This document shows, one piece after another, positions 41,026 to 51,200 of a DNA stretch of 64,000 nucleotides. The notes under the pieces are model-generated. The model searched no databases and had not been told where the DNA came from. It worked only from the letters and a program-made list of their open reading frames with translations. The stretch's first letter is position 1. Each line of letters begins with the position of its first letter. The stretch is from Anaerotignum lactatifermentans DSM 14214 (GTDB lineage: Bacteria > Bacillota > Clostridia > Lachnospirales > Anaerotignaceae). The translations under genes were made by a program, and so were the position numbers. Where the stretch lies: contig NZ_FRAH01000004.1 of the NCBI RefSeq assembly GCF_900142265.1, positions 112,966 to 176,965 of the forward strand. The letters run 5' to 3'.

Positions 41026-43207
41026 GGTTCAGATCCTCCTCAGTCAGCCCGCAGGCATTCAAAAATTCCTGATAGGTCAGATAGGGATATATGGGGTCTA
41101 ATTCCCGATTAAACAGTCCGTTTAAAATCTGATCCATAGCCTCCTCACCACCTACCAGAGCCTCGGCCTTTAATATTTTCAGCGGCATTTCACAATATTG
41201 CCGCACATAGGTCAGATTATCCGTAATCTCCAGTTGCTTGTCCACCGGCAAAGCATCCAAATAGTCCGGATTTCGCACATAGAAGTCCAGGTAATAGTCA
41301 TCTACTGCCTTCTGCCATTGAGCTACATAGTACTCCTGGGCGTAATCTTCACCGTAGAGTTCTTTGACAATACGGTAGGTCGTATAAACTGTCAGCCCTT
41401 CGGCAGACCAAAGGCTGCTGGAATCGGATACATCAAACATATTACCAAGTCCCCACCATTGATGCACCAACTCATGGATCATAACCTCTCCGGTCCCCGC
41501 ACCTTTATCAGCATTAGAAAGATTTTCAGAGGTGAAGTCGGCCTCATCCAGTAAGCTGGCCCCGCCTGCGGCATAGCCGCCGCCGGAAACCCGGCTCTGA
41601 ATAAGTTTGAGCTTATTATCAGCTCCAAATGATAGATAACCATAGTGTTCAACGCAGTAGTCCACCACTGACTTGATGGCTTCCACTGCCCCTGCTGCCT
41701 CCATAACAGCCTGATGCTTACGGCCATAGTAGAACTCAATAGTAAACCCGTCAACTACAACATCTTCTCGGATATAATTCCCCGCATAGACAATGCCGCC
41801 GGTGCTGTTTCCCTCGTAACGCCAAGTTTTGGTTCCGTTCTCATGTTCAGCGACAACCTGAGCATTACTGCTTCCAAAAGGAATCACAGTCATGAAAGAT
41901 GGCAAAGTAATCTCAATTGTAGTCGGGTACATATTTTCGTCAGGCAGAACATTCATCAAGCGGGGAGAAAGCGTTGCATTTTCCAGGCACAGATATTCCT
42001 CACTGATTTCTGTACTGCCCTGCATGGTGGACATATTTGCGCTCTCCTGAGGAAAACCGCCATATTCCATTGTCAGCTCCACATGTTTGTCAGCAGGGAT
42101 TGTAACCTCCAGCATGGCCTCGTTATATTCCTGATAGTCGCTCACTGAGAACGGTACATCTAAACCATTCGCTTGAACATTGGAGATGGTATAACCGGGA
42201 TTGATACCAAACGCTACCCCCTGTTCCTGACCAGAACTGTTTTGAAATTGATAGGCTGCATAGCCGGACAGTATTCCGGAATTGACATCTGGGAATACCT
42301 CAGCGGTGCGTCCGGTACAAACTACCTCCTCCGCATAGGGTACTTCATAGAACAACATTGCCGTCTCATCCGGATTGCTGTTATCTACCATAGGCTGGGC
42401 GGCATAGGCAATTCCGGAAAAAGCCAGTAAAATCAGCGCAACGGCCGGGCGGTAAGCCCGTCGTACGCTCCATATCAAAGAACCTAAGAGTCCTTTCCCA
42501 TACTGTCGTACACAAAGCCAAGAAATTGTCCACACACCGGAGAGTGCCACGAGCCACGTCAGGCGCATATATCCCACTGAACGAAAAATTCGGAAGTTGG
42601 AAAAGTCGTCAGACAGCGCCCACACACAAGGGTTGAGCCAGCATAACTGCCAGTTATCAGCCCATACGGTTAAACTAAGAGCGGCAAAGGCGGCAAATAG
42701 TACCAAGGACAGATCTACCCGACGGGTAAACTGATACGCAGCGGCGGCAGCCAGAATCCCAAGCGGCATGGCAAGTCCCATCAGAATCAAATATGCCAAC
42801 ACATAATCTACGATGCCGAATACTGCGCCAATCAGCCATTTGCTGATTGGCAGCCAAACCATCATAGTAAGTCCCAGGGTTATCAGAGCGCCAACCATCA
42901 TGACTAACAGACGCACCAGCGCCATACAAAGCGGAGAAACTGTTGAATCTATTAAAACATCTACACGGCTTCGAACAGCTCGGTCTAATTCAAAGACAGT
43001 CAGCGTCCCAAACAGAACGCTGCCTGCAATACCTCCGGCAATGGCCGGATTTGCAAGATACATGGAAAGCATCGTGCTGGCAGCAGCCGGTTTATAGAAG
43101 ATCAAACCAATCACAGGTGAGAGCACCGACAACCCTATCATCAGCCAAGTAAAACGACTTTGCAGGAGCCTGCACAATTCCAAAGGAAATAAACGGATTG
43201 TTTTCAT
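41018..43207 (-). CDS. ABC permease fused to M1-type metallopeptidase
   Basis: The 729-aa protein has six membrane segments in the first 270 residues. A large extracellular domain follows that resembles M1 aminopeptidases: zinc motif H-E-L-V-H-Q-W-W near residue 565, then A-E-G-L-T-V-Y 19 residues later with the third zinc ligand Glu. This architecture suggests a transporter that cleaves peptides at the cell surface. The ATG overlaps the stop of the ATPase gene. A regulatory two-component system is encoded upstream, as in peptide-antibiotic sensing and resistance modules. Confidence 0.88.
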   Translation of the reverse strand: MKTIRLFPLELCRLLQSRFTWLMIGLSVLSPVIGLIFYKPAAASTMLSMYLANPAIAGGIAGSVLFGTLTVFELDRAVRSRVDVLIDSTVSPLCMALVRLLVMMVGALITLGLTMMVWLPISKWLIGAVFGIVDYVLAYLILMGLAMPLGILAAAAAYQFTRRVDLSLVLFAAFAALSLTVWADNWQLCWLNPCVWALSDDFSNFRIFRSVGYMRLTWLVALSGVWTISWLCVRQYGKGLLGSLIWSVRRAYRPAVALILLAFSGIAYAAQPMVDNSNPDETAMLFYEVPYAEEVVCTGRTAEVFPDVNSGILSGYAAYQFQNSSGQEQGVAFGINPGYTISNVQANGLDVPFSVSDYQEYNEAMLEVTIPADKHVELTMEYGGFPQESANMSTMQGSTEISEEYLCLENATLSPRLMNVLPDENMYPTTIEITLPSFMTVIPFGSSNAQVVAEHENGTKTWRYEGNSTGGIVYAGNYIREDVVVDGFTIEFYYGRKHQAVMEAAGAVEAIKSVVDYCVEHYGYLSFGADNKLKLIQSRVSGGGYAAGGASLLDEADFTSENLSNADKGAGTGEVMIHELVHQWWGLGNMFDVSDSSSLWSAEGLTVYTTYRIVKELYGEDYAQEYYVAQWQKAVDDYYLDFYVRNPDYLDALPVDKQLEITDNLTYVRQYCEMPLKILKAEALVGGEEAMDQILNGLFNRELDPIYPYLTYQEFLNACGLTEEDLNLA

Positions 43208-44064
43208 TGTGCAGCCTCCCTGGAAATCAGATAAAGATAAGCATCCTCCAGAGAAGGTTCCACTGCCTTGACATAGGTGGGGAGCTTATCCGCTACTGCG
43301 CGGCATCGGATGCCCTGGCTTGTATTTATCCGTGCTGTGATATGCAGTCCCTGCTCCATGATGGAATCTTTTTCCCAAAAAGCACCCACATGACCAACAG
43401 CGGTTTGAATCAATTCTTCCGGCGTTCCGGTAAACAATACCCTGCCGTGGTTAATCACAACAATTTGATCGCATATCGATTGAACATCTTCAATGATATG
43501 GGTAGAGAGCAGCACCAGTCTATCCTGGGCAGTGCGCGAGAATAGGTTGCGGAAATGGATGCGTTCCTCCGGGTCTAATCCCACCGTAGGCTCATCGAAA
43601 ATGAGGAACGTGGGATTCCCCAGCAGCGCCTGGGCAATTCCCACTCGTTGTCGTTGGCCGCCGGACAGTGTGCGGATTTTCGATTTGGTTTTCTCCTCCA
43701 AGTTGACAGCTCGAATGACTTCTTGAATTGTCCCTTTGGGATTATGCAGCCCTTTTAGAGCAGCCATGTAGTCCAAAAACTGCACCACAGTTAACTCGTC
43801 AAAAAGACCGAAGTCCTGCGGAAGATAGCCCAATTTTGATTTTAGCAGACGTTCTGTTTTAGCAAGGGGCTGCCCGTCTACCAAGATCGAGCCGCTTGTA
43901 GGCATAAGAGCAGCCACCAGCAGTTTCATCAATGTAGACTTGCCCGCTCCGTTGGGCCCAAGCAGACCAATCAGACTTGGAGCCTTTAATGAGAGATTCA
44001 AATGCTGCAAGACCTGCTTCCCGTTAGGATAGGTCATGCTCAGATCTCTAAGTTCAATTTGCAT
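43204..44064 (-). CDS. ABC transporter ATP-binding protein
   Basis: The 286-aa ATPase carries Walker A G-P-N-G-A-G-K-S-T near residue 36, the signature L-S-G-G-Q-R-Q-R near 135, Walker B F-L-I-F-D-E-P near 155 and the switch His of S-T-H-I near 187. It energises the two downstream permeases. It is the first gene of a three-gene overlapping transporter operon. Confidence 0.93.
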   Translation of the reverse strand: MQIELRDLSMTYPNGKQVLQHLNLSLKAPSLIGLLGPNGAGKSTLMKLLVAALMPTSGSILVDGQPLAKTERLLKSKLGYLPQDFGLFDELTVVQFLDYMAALKGLHNPKGTIQEVIRAVNLEEKTKSKIRTLSGGQRQRVGIAQALLGNPTFLIFDEPTVGLDPEERIHFRNLFSRTAQDRLVLLSTHIIEDVQSICDQIVVINHGRVLFTGTPEELIQTAVGHVGAFWEKDSIMEQGLHITARINTSQGIRCRAVADKLPTYVKAVEPSLEDAYLYLISREAAQ

Positions 44065-44151
44065 AGGTTAATCTCCTCTCTTTTGAATTTTAGCCATAGA
44101 ATACCGAGCTTATATGGAGAGGATATGGAGCCAATATGTGTTTTATATGAA

Positions 44152-44188
44152 GAAAGCGTGCGCCTGATTTTATCAAGTGCACGCTTTC
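44152..44188 (-). terminator. terminator after sensor kinase
   Basis: GAAAGCGTGC and GCACGCTTTC form a 10-bp stem just after the kinase stop; the T-tract on the minus strand is short. The 60 bp beyond it must hold the ABC operon promoter. Confidence 0.65.
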
Positions 44189-44200
44189 CCTTACAGGATG

Positions 44201-45685
44201 TTATTGTGGATTTTTGAAGCAAACAGTTGCCAAAACACCTTCAGCGGTATTATCTATCCAGCATTTCGCTCTATGACGGTCCAGAATAATCCGCACCAAG
44301 TAAAGCCCAAGGCCGCTGCCGCCTGTACGGCGGTTACGGGATTGTTCTTCGCGGTAAAATGCCTCAAATAAATGTGGTAAAGCTGCCGTTCCAATATGGA
44401 CGCCCGTATTTTCGATTGTCAATGTAGGGCTATTTTCTTTCAAACCTGTCCATATGCGAATTTCCTCACCATCAGGGGAATAAAGCGCTGCGTTGGAAAG
44501 CAGGTTTCCAATGACCTTTGCCAGCATAGATGGATCTCCATATACAATCAAGTCGGGGCATAGATCGGCAGTTACATTTAAGTGTCGTTGCTGAATTAGA
44601 TCAGCATCTAATTTCAACTGTTGCCCTACCATTTCAGAAACATCTATTTTCTCTTGAATACAAGAAATATCCTGCGCCTCCATACGGGAAATGGTCAGAA
44701 TTTCTTGAATCAGTTTTTCCATACGAGCAGTTACCTGGAGGGAACGGGCAAGGTATTTTTCTCTGTCCCGATAGACGTCCACGCCATCCAACATACCGGA
44801 AAGTTGGCCTCTCAAAATGGTTACAGGTGTTTTCAGCTCATGAGATGCCGCAGAGAAAAACGCCATCCGCTGACGATCTAATTCCCGTTCCTGTTCCATT
44901 TCCCCTCGTAGTGCCTCATTCGAGGCTTTAAGTTCGCGCAAGGCATTTGAAAGTTTTTGCGCCATCTGATTTAGACTCCGCCCCAAATGACCGATTTCAT
45001 CTTGACGGGTTTCCTCACAAGTCCAACTGAAATCCAAGTCAGCCATTTTCCCTGCTATTCCACTTAGCCGGACAATGGGACGGGTAATGTATCTTGAATA
45101 AACCAGAGCCCCCAACAAAGAGAAAATCAGCAAAGTCAGCAATAGCCACGGAGCCATTTGAATCAGAGCTTTTACAGCCAAATTCTCTGCCTGCAGCCGA
45201 GGTGTAACATAAAGCGTATAAACACCTAAACGATCAGAAAAATGCACATCAGCTACGATAGTGGCTTGATCAGACATGGTAACTGACACAGACTCATCCG
45301 TATCTAACACGTCAGTTGCGTAAGTAACAGCAGAACTGTCCTCCGCTGCTGAAACAGTACCAGTATCCTCATATACGGATTGAATTGCAAACTGAGAGCC
45401 GGTATTGATAATTTGCTCATCTGGTCCTACCAACATAGCATCCGCCCCAGAATCACGGAGAAAGGCATCCAGAATCGGGCCGCAATCCTCCAGAGTGGTA
45501 TCTTCCAACTTTTCTACCAATGTATTTACCTGTCCGGTCAGATCATCATTGAGAACAGCGGTATATGTACTTGGGGTGGCCCAAGCAATCAGACCGAAAG
45601 TGATGGTTCCAGCCCCCAGTAAAACGAGAGCAGTGATTAAAAAAATATGAGTAGTCAAACTTTCATGGATTTTCTTTCGCAGCAC
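44201..45685 (-). CDS. sensor histidine kinase
   Basis: The 494-aa kinase has a membrane segment at residues about 12-35, an extracellular domain of about 135 residues, a second segment at about 175-195 and a HAMP region. The H-box is S-H-E-L-K-T-P near residue 275. N, G1 and G2 boxes follow (N-L-L-S-N-A-A-L-Y-S, G-G-S-G-L-G-L-Y). It senses an external signal and phosphorylates the response regulator whose gene overlaps it by 23 bp. Residues 55-150 are acidic, like many antimicrobial-peptide sensors. The start is GTG behind AGGGGAG. Confidence 0.92.
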   Translation of the reverse strand: MLRKKIHESLTTHIFLITALVLLGAGTITFGLIAWATPSTYTAVLNDDLTGQVNTLVEKLEDTTLEDCGPILDAFLRDSGADAMLVGPDEQIINTGSQFAIQSVYEDTGTVSAAEDSSAVTYATDVLDTDESVSVTMSDQATIVADVHFSDRLGVYTLYVTPRLQAENLAVKALIQMAPWLLLTLLIFSLLGALVYSRYITRPIVRLSGIAGKMADLDFSWTCEETRQDEIGHLGRSLNQMAQKLSNALRELKASNEALRGEMEQERELDRQRMAFFSAASHELKTPVTILRGQLSGMLDGVDVYRDREKYLARSLQVTARMEKLIQEILTISRMEAQDISCIQEKIDVSEMVGQQLKLDADLIQQRHLNVTADLCPDLIVYGDPSMLAKVIGNLLSNAALYSPDGEEIRIWTGLKENSPTLTIENTGVHIGTAALPHLFEAFYREEQSRNRRTGGSGLGLYLVRIILDRHRAKCWIDNTAEGVLATVCFKNPQ

Positions 45686-46334
45686 GATACCCCACTCCCC
45701 TTACAGTTTCGATGTATTCTGTACCCAATTTGCGCCGCAAATTTTTAATGTGACTATCCACCACACGCTCGTCTCCAAAAAAATCGTAACCCCACAATTT
45801 TGCAAGAAGGACTTCACGGGTGAACACACGTCCGGGGCTGGAAATCAAAGTTTGGAGCAATTCAAACTCCCGCGTGGTTAAATCCAGCGAACGTCCCGCC
45901 AAAACAGCCTCCATTCCATCCAAGTCTAATGTCAGATCTCGGTAGCGCAGACATCGATTTTCTTCTTTTTCTGCTGAAGTACGGCGCAGAATCGCCCGAA
46001 TTTTTTGCAGTAAAATAGGCATTGAGAAGGGCTTAGTTACATAGTCGTCAATTTCCATTCGAAATCCACGAAGTTGTTCTTGTTCCCCATCTAGGGCGGT
46101 AAGCATTAAAATCGGCACATTAGACTCTCGGCGAATAAATTCACATACACCAAATCCATCAATTTTAGGTAACATTAAGTCCAAAAGAATTAAGTCAAAT
46201 TTATCCTTTTGAAATTTTGCCAGAGCTTCCACGCCATCTCCTGCGATAGTTGTTTCATATCCCGCGTCATGAAGATATGCTTCTAAAAGTTCTTGAATAT
46301 CCGGCTCGTCTTCCACAATCAACAATTTTTTCAA
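45663..46334 (-). CDS. OmpR/PhoB-family response regulator
   Basis: The 223-aa regulator has a receiver domain with phosphoacceptor Asp near residue 52 (L-I-L-L-D-L-M-L-P) and acidic residues E8-D9. A C-terminal winged helix follows (L-T-T-R-E-F-E-L-L, R-V-V-D-S-H-I-K-N-L-R-R-K-L). It likely activates the ABC-peptidase operon downstream. I chose the TTG at 46334 because AAAGAGGTG lies 6 bp upstream; an ATG at 46364 is the alternative. Confidence 0.92.
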   Translation of the reverse strand: MKKLLIVEDEPDIQELLEAYLHDAGYETTIAGDGVEALAKFQKDKFDLILLDLMLPKIDGFGVCEFIRRESNVPILMLTALDGEQEQLRGFRMEIDDYVTKPFSMPILLQKIRAILRRTSAEKEENRCLRYRDLTLDLDGMEAVLAGRSLDLTTREFELLQTLISSPGRVFTREVLLAKLWGYDFFGDERVVDSHIKNLRRKLGTEYIETVRGVGYRAAKENP

Positions 46335-46483
46335 ATTAAACACCTCTTTCGGAAAGTGTAACATAGGTTTATGAATTTATTATGGAGATTTTCTTATTTT
46401 ATGCGAAGTTATACAGCCGGTTACATAAAATAATACTCGTTCAAATAATAACACATGAAATCTAAAATTACATCCGGTAATAT

Positions 46484-46828
46484 GTTGATGCAAAACACAT
46501 ACGAATCCACCGGAACAATGGTGAAAAGGCTGGCGGCAAAAAAGCCTTTTATGGCGTTTAAACCTACGTCCTGAAAGCCGTCTTTCCCTCTTTGAGCCTC
46601 GATTGCCATATCAAACACAGCCCCACTACCAGTTCCACACCGTATAGTGCTCAGGTGAAGTAATTAAAAAAGAGAAGAATCCCCCTTGATCCACTCCAGT
46701 TCAAAGAGTTCCGCTCCCATCATATTTATCATACTGAAAAAGTCGCCGAAGAAAGATATCAGCTTGCTGTATATCTAGTCGCAAAACTTATCAAGCACTC
46801 CGTCAACGGCTAAGTCTATGCCAAACAT
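46484..46828 (-). pseudogene. decayed 5' copy of virB6
   Basis: This segment is a diverged duplicate of the first 115 or so codons of the virB6 gene at 39.2-40.1 kb. It carries the same V-F-D-M-A-I-E-A-Q-R-G-K and G-F-Q-D-V-G-L-N-A-I-K-G-F-F sequences. It has a nonsense change (TGG to TAG in the F-C-D-W stretch), at least one frameshift in a C-run at about 46620, and no 3' part. Its ATG at 46828 aligns with the TTG of the intact gene. It lies on the far side of the ABC/two-component cargo. Confidence 0.88.
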
Positions 46829-46910
46829 AAATTTTCATCACCTTTTTCTGTTTCATTTACATGGATCAGATTGCTAAATAATTCCATAACGATTCTTCTT
46901 TTTTCCATGA

Positions 46911-46942
46911 AAAAAGCCCTTATTTCTAAAATAAAGGCTTTT
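46911..46942. terminator. terminator after hepT
   Basis: AAAAGCC...AAATAAAGGCTTTT form an A/T-flanked stem able to terminate on both strands. Confidence 0.7.
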
Positions 46943-46950
46943 CTCTTTTA

Positions 46951-47319
46951 TTATTTATCTTCATTATTTTTATTTAATATATTGATGATTTCCAAACAAT
47001 ACTCTTTCAGTTTCGGCACATCATTTTCAATGGTTTCCCATAATATTTCCGCATCAATGCTGCCGTAATTATGCGCCACAATGTTTCTCATAGCTTTAAT
47101 TTGGTTCCAAGGCATCCCTGTATAAGTTTGCTTAAAATCATCTGTCAGCTTTGTTGTCAATTCGCCTATCTGAAGCACGCAAAGAGCAACTGCGTTTTGA
47201 TAGACATAGTCTTTGGAAAACACTTCAAAATCTTTTTGGAAACGCAGAACGGTTTCTTCAATCTGTCGACAGTACTTCACCATGTGTTTCAGCACTTCCG
47301 CATTTCTGTCAGCCCGCAT
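46951..47319 (-). CDS. hepT: HepT-like HEPN ribonuclease toxin
   Basis: The 122-aa protein is a HEPN-domain (DUF86) toxin with the R-x4-H-x-Y motif in R-N-I-V-A-H-N-Y-G-S-I-D near residue 85. HepT cleaves RNA and is silenced when its Tyr is AMPylated by MntA. The start overlaps the end of mntA, an order and coupling known for this toxin-antitoxin family. It probably stabilises the cargo or the ICE. Confidence 0.88.
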   Translation of the reverse strand: MRADRNAEVLKHMVKYCRQIEETVLRFQKDFEVFSKDYVYQNAVALCVLQIGELTTKLTDDFKQTYTGMPWNQIKAMRNIVAHNYGSIDAEILWETIENDVPKLKEYCLEIINILNKNNEDK

Positions 47320-47608
47320 AAAGCAGCACCTCGTCTTCCTTAATCTCATCAAGGAATTCCTGTTCCAGACTGCCGGTTGTCACAACATCCACATCTTTTT
47401 GCAGGGCTTCCGATATTTCGGAATAAAATCCTCCAAGAGCAAATAAACCTTTCAGACTGCCTTTTTCAATACGAAGATCTATGTCGCTGTTTTCATTGCC
47501 GTCTCCACGCGCCATGGAACCAAAGAGATATACTTTTTTGATCCCATATTTTTTTGCAATGGGAATAATAATGGCTTTCAATTCCTCTACGGTATAAACT
47601 TTTGACAT
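47309..47608 (-). CDS. mntA: MntA-like nucleotidyltransferase antitoxin
   Basis: The 99-aa protein has the minimal nucleotidyltransferase motif G-S-M-A-R-G near residue 30 followed by S-D-I-D-L, with a further Asp in D-V-D-V-V. It AMPylates the HepT toxin encoded next. The ATG at 47608 follows AAGGAAGTGAGG; a GTG at 47617 is possible. Confidence 0.88.
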   Translation of the reverse strand: MSKVYTVEELKAIIIPIAKKYGIKKVYLFGSMARGDGNENSDIDLRIEKGSLKGLFALGGFYSEISEALQKDVDVVTTGSLEQEFLDEIKEDEVLLYAG

Positions 47609-47882
47609 ATTCCTCACTTCCTTATGTTTAAAATATCTTTTATCAATGTGTTTTTATGATATTCTTCCGCCAATTCGCGAATAACACTTTCAGGTCATTT
47701 CCGATAGAAAAGCGGATTTTGTCTTTATCTTCTTTTAAGAGGCGTTTATTTCATTGCTATAGACGCATTTGCTTGATGGTTCATTAGATGTCTTTCGTTT
47801 TAACTTTACACTTCTTATTTTCTTCTATTATTATGGATATTATACCATTTTTATAGACTTATCTCAATGAAATTTTCTTGTC

Positions 47883-48221
47883 TTAAATCCCGATAATATC
47901 CCAGATATAGAGCGGCGCTGTTAGGGCAAACACCAGTCCGAAGAACAGTATAGCCGCCGGAGTAAACTCAAACTCTCCATGCTTTTTGTACTCGAAATAG
48001 CTCATAGCCAGCTTTACAAAAAGCAGAACAGCCAATACACAATCCACAACTGGGAACACCACGTTGTTGACTACATCTTTGATCTGTGTAGCGGCTGTTT
48101 GCCATGTCTGCTCAATAGCGCCGGATACTTCTCCGGCAGCAAATACTGTGGGAGAAAAAAGCGCTAAAAAAATCAATACACACGAAAAAATAATAAGCGT
48201 CTTTTCTATCTTTTTTTCCAT
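47883..48221 (-). CDS. VirB2-like channel/pilin protein (DUF3852)
   Basis: The 112-aa protein has a signal-like N-terminal helix ending F-S-P-T-V-F-A-A-G. Two membrane helices follow (about residues 50-70 and 88-108) around Y-F-E-Y-K-K-H-G-E-F-E. The layout is that of VirB2 pilin-like proteins, and the sequence fits DUF3852 of clostridial ICEs. It would normally sit directly upstream of virB6; the cargo now separates the two. The 265-bp stretch 47618-47882 upstream of it in map order shows no gene. Confidence 0.8.
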   Translation of the reverse strand: MEKKIEKTLIIFSCVLIFLALFSPTVFAAGEVSGAIEQTWQTAATQIKDVVNNVVFPVVDCVLAVLLFVKLAMSYFEYKKHGEFEFTPAAILFFGLVFALTAPLYIWDIIGI

Positions 48222-48250
48222 AGATTATTCCTCCTGTTAAAGTAAGATAG

Positions 48251-48274
48251 GGAATGGCTTTTCAGCCATTCCCT
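48251..48274 (-). terminator. terminator after adhesin gene
   Basis: GGGAATGGCT and AGCCATTCCC form a 10-bp stem about 10 bp after the adhesin stop codon. Confidence 0.75.
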
Positions 48275-48282
48275 TAACTGAA

Positions 48283-51200
48283 TTAATAACCTGTTTTTGG
48301 CAGCGGAGTCGCCGTTTCATTTGTCCATACGGTTGTGTTCCAGCTTGTTAGCGCTGATTCCCACTCGTTTCCATATCTGCCTCCCACATCGGCTCTGTTG
48401 GTGATACGGTAGTCCTTTGGAAGACTTGGCAGTACCTGACAGAATACACGCATGCTTTTTGTCTGTGTAAACCCGGGGCTCGCCTGCGGGAATTCCAGAC
48501 GGACGTCTGTTACATACTCTCCGTTCTGTAATCCAAGGGCGTTGGAATGGAGACTAAACTCATAATCGTTGCTTGTCAACAGATTATCCGCCAATACTAT
48601 ATAGTCTCTATAGTTGGTTTTGTATGTAATCTGATAGTACATTCTTTCATTGTAGGTTCCGGTTGTTATCTTGCTTACCCTTGTGGCGTCTGTCGGAATC
48701 CTATCGTGAATATAGAAGTTTTCCAGCTTGCCGGAGGAGCCGTTTGTCACACCATAAACTTCATAGTTGATGTTTTGTCCCGGACTTGCTGAGTTAGGGC
48801 CTTTTTTCTGCACAGTAATGTTTAAATCAATACTGCTGTTCAGCACCTCAAATCGGACAATATCACCGTTATGCCTGATTTCAGCCAACAGTTCTCTGTC
48901 ATTCAGCGCGTAATATCTTGGTGAAGACACCTCTTTCACAATATAAACTCCAACAGGCAGACCCTTTGATGCGGCTATGCCTCTGCTGTCGGAGGTCATT
49001 CTGTCCACCATGTTTCCGGTTGTGTTATAAATCTCAAACACAGCCCCCTCCAAAGGCGAGCCTGCTGGAAGGCCGGTAAGCTCATTAAATTCAGAGGAGC
49101 GTTTTGTAACTACAATCTGTCCTGTCTGCGGTGTATTTTTCCAAATGATTTCCGTTGTTCTTCCTTTCTGTACATAAAACGTCTTTACCTCATCATCTGA
49201 AATATACCCTTCAGCAGCTTCTATTTCACGTAGCTTATATTTTCCTTCAGGCAGTTCCTTCCTAATCCATACATAACCCTCATTGTCGCTTTCAAACTGA
49301 CCAATCGGTTCTCCATCGCCGTCGTATAAAAGAAATTCAACTCCCTCGATTCCTTCACCAGTAATAGAGTCTATTTTGCGTATCAGAACAGAGGAAAGAG
49401 GGTCGTTTTTTACTTTTAATGTGGTTCTCTTTCCATCTTTGATTTCCACTTCTTTTGATTCATTATCGATTTGATAACCGGCAGCGGCTTCCGTTTCTTT
49501 TACCAGATAGGTTCCTTCTTCAAGACCTTCTATGATGATAAGACCATCATCATCAGTCTCGTAATATCCAATCTGCTCTCCGTTGAATTTTGTCACAAGA
49601 AATTCAACCCCCTCAATAGGATCACTGGTTCTGCTGTTGGTTTTCTCTATAACAAGACCGGAATAGGGCTGATTTTCTATTTCAACAATAGTTTGTTTTC
49701 CTGTTTTTACTTCAACGGTTCTCGGTTCCTCGTCCCAATGATAACCTTCCAAACCTTCTGTTTCGGTAACGGTATAATATCCGTCCTCTAAATTTGATAC
49801 ATAAACCATGCCTTCTTTATCTGTTTTAAATGAACCAATTTTTTCACCATTCATTTTAGATACTGAAAAAGTTACTCCTTCCAATGGCTCACCCGTTTCG
49901 GAATCAGTTTTTATGATTTTGATTCCTGATAACGGTTTATTGGTAAATGTGACAACAGTTGGCACACTTTTCTTTACTTCAATGGTTTTAGGCGTTTCGT
50001 CGAGTATATAACCGTCTTTTGTTTTTAATTCACGCACAATATACCAATCTGGTTCGAGAGTAGGAACGTTGATTGTTCCTGTGCTATCTGTGGTGTACTC
50101 TCCGATATACTCTCCGTTTTGTTTTTCTACAAGAAATTTAACTCCAGACAAAGGTTCGTTTGTATACTCGTCAATCTTTTTGATTACAAGAGAGGCAAGC
50201 CTTGTGTTTGTAAATTCTTCTGTGTAGGTCTTTCCATAGTCTATAGACACAGTTCTTTGCTGCGTTTCGAGAGCGTATCCTTCCAGCGTTTCAACTTCTT
50301 CTATTGTAACGGTTTGTTTGCCAATATTTGAAATCACAATTTTGCCATTTTGGTCGGTTGTGAAAATACCGTTTGAAGTGCCTATAACAGTACCGTCCGC
50401 ATTTGTAACCTTAAATTTTACTCCTTGAAGCGGTTCACCGGTGTCAGCGTCTTTTTTGAAAATAACAAGAGATGATTTAGGCTGATTTTTGAAAGATACT
50501 TTGTAAACTTCTCCATCTGTCCCTATATCAATGGTTTGTGGCGTTGTATCCAGTTCATAGTTTTCTAAAGTTTCTATTTCCGTCACAACATAGCTGTCCG
50601 GTTTCAGATTTGGTATCAGTATTTCGCCATTGCTGTCTGTTTCATAGATACCGTTAGTGTTGCCCTCAACAGTTCCATTGCCCGTAGTTACTTTAAACTT
50701 TACACCGCCTAAAGGCTGATTTGTTAATCCGTCCACTTTTGTTATCAGCAAAGAGCCATATGGGTAATTGGCAAATGCCACTTCTACTATAGATGTGCCA
50801 TCGGCTTTTAACCATGCCTGTTGTTTCGAGTTTTCACTGATTAAGTAGTGTGTTGGGCTTTGCACTTCTTCAATGATATATGCGCCTGCCTCAAGTCCGG
50901 TAATGACAATAATACCCGAACTGTCAGTAGTATAACGCCCTATAATCGTGCCTGAGTTCCCTGAAATATCTTCAGATACTTTTCGTACTTCAAATACAGC
51001 GCCTTCCAGCATTTCTGAGGTAATCGCGTCTGTTTTTTTAATTACAATGGAATTAAGAGGGTAGTTTGGAATTTCTTCGCCAATATAGTCATTTCCACTT
51101 GTTACCGTTATAGAGTTTGAAAGAGTTTCGCTTGCTGTTGTGTTGTTTTGACTGCTGTTGATAGTTATATTGTTTGTGCTGTTTGAAACTGTATTATTAT

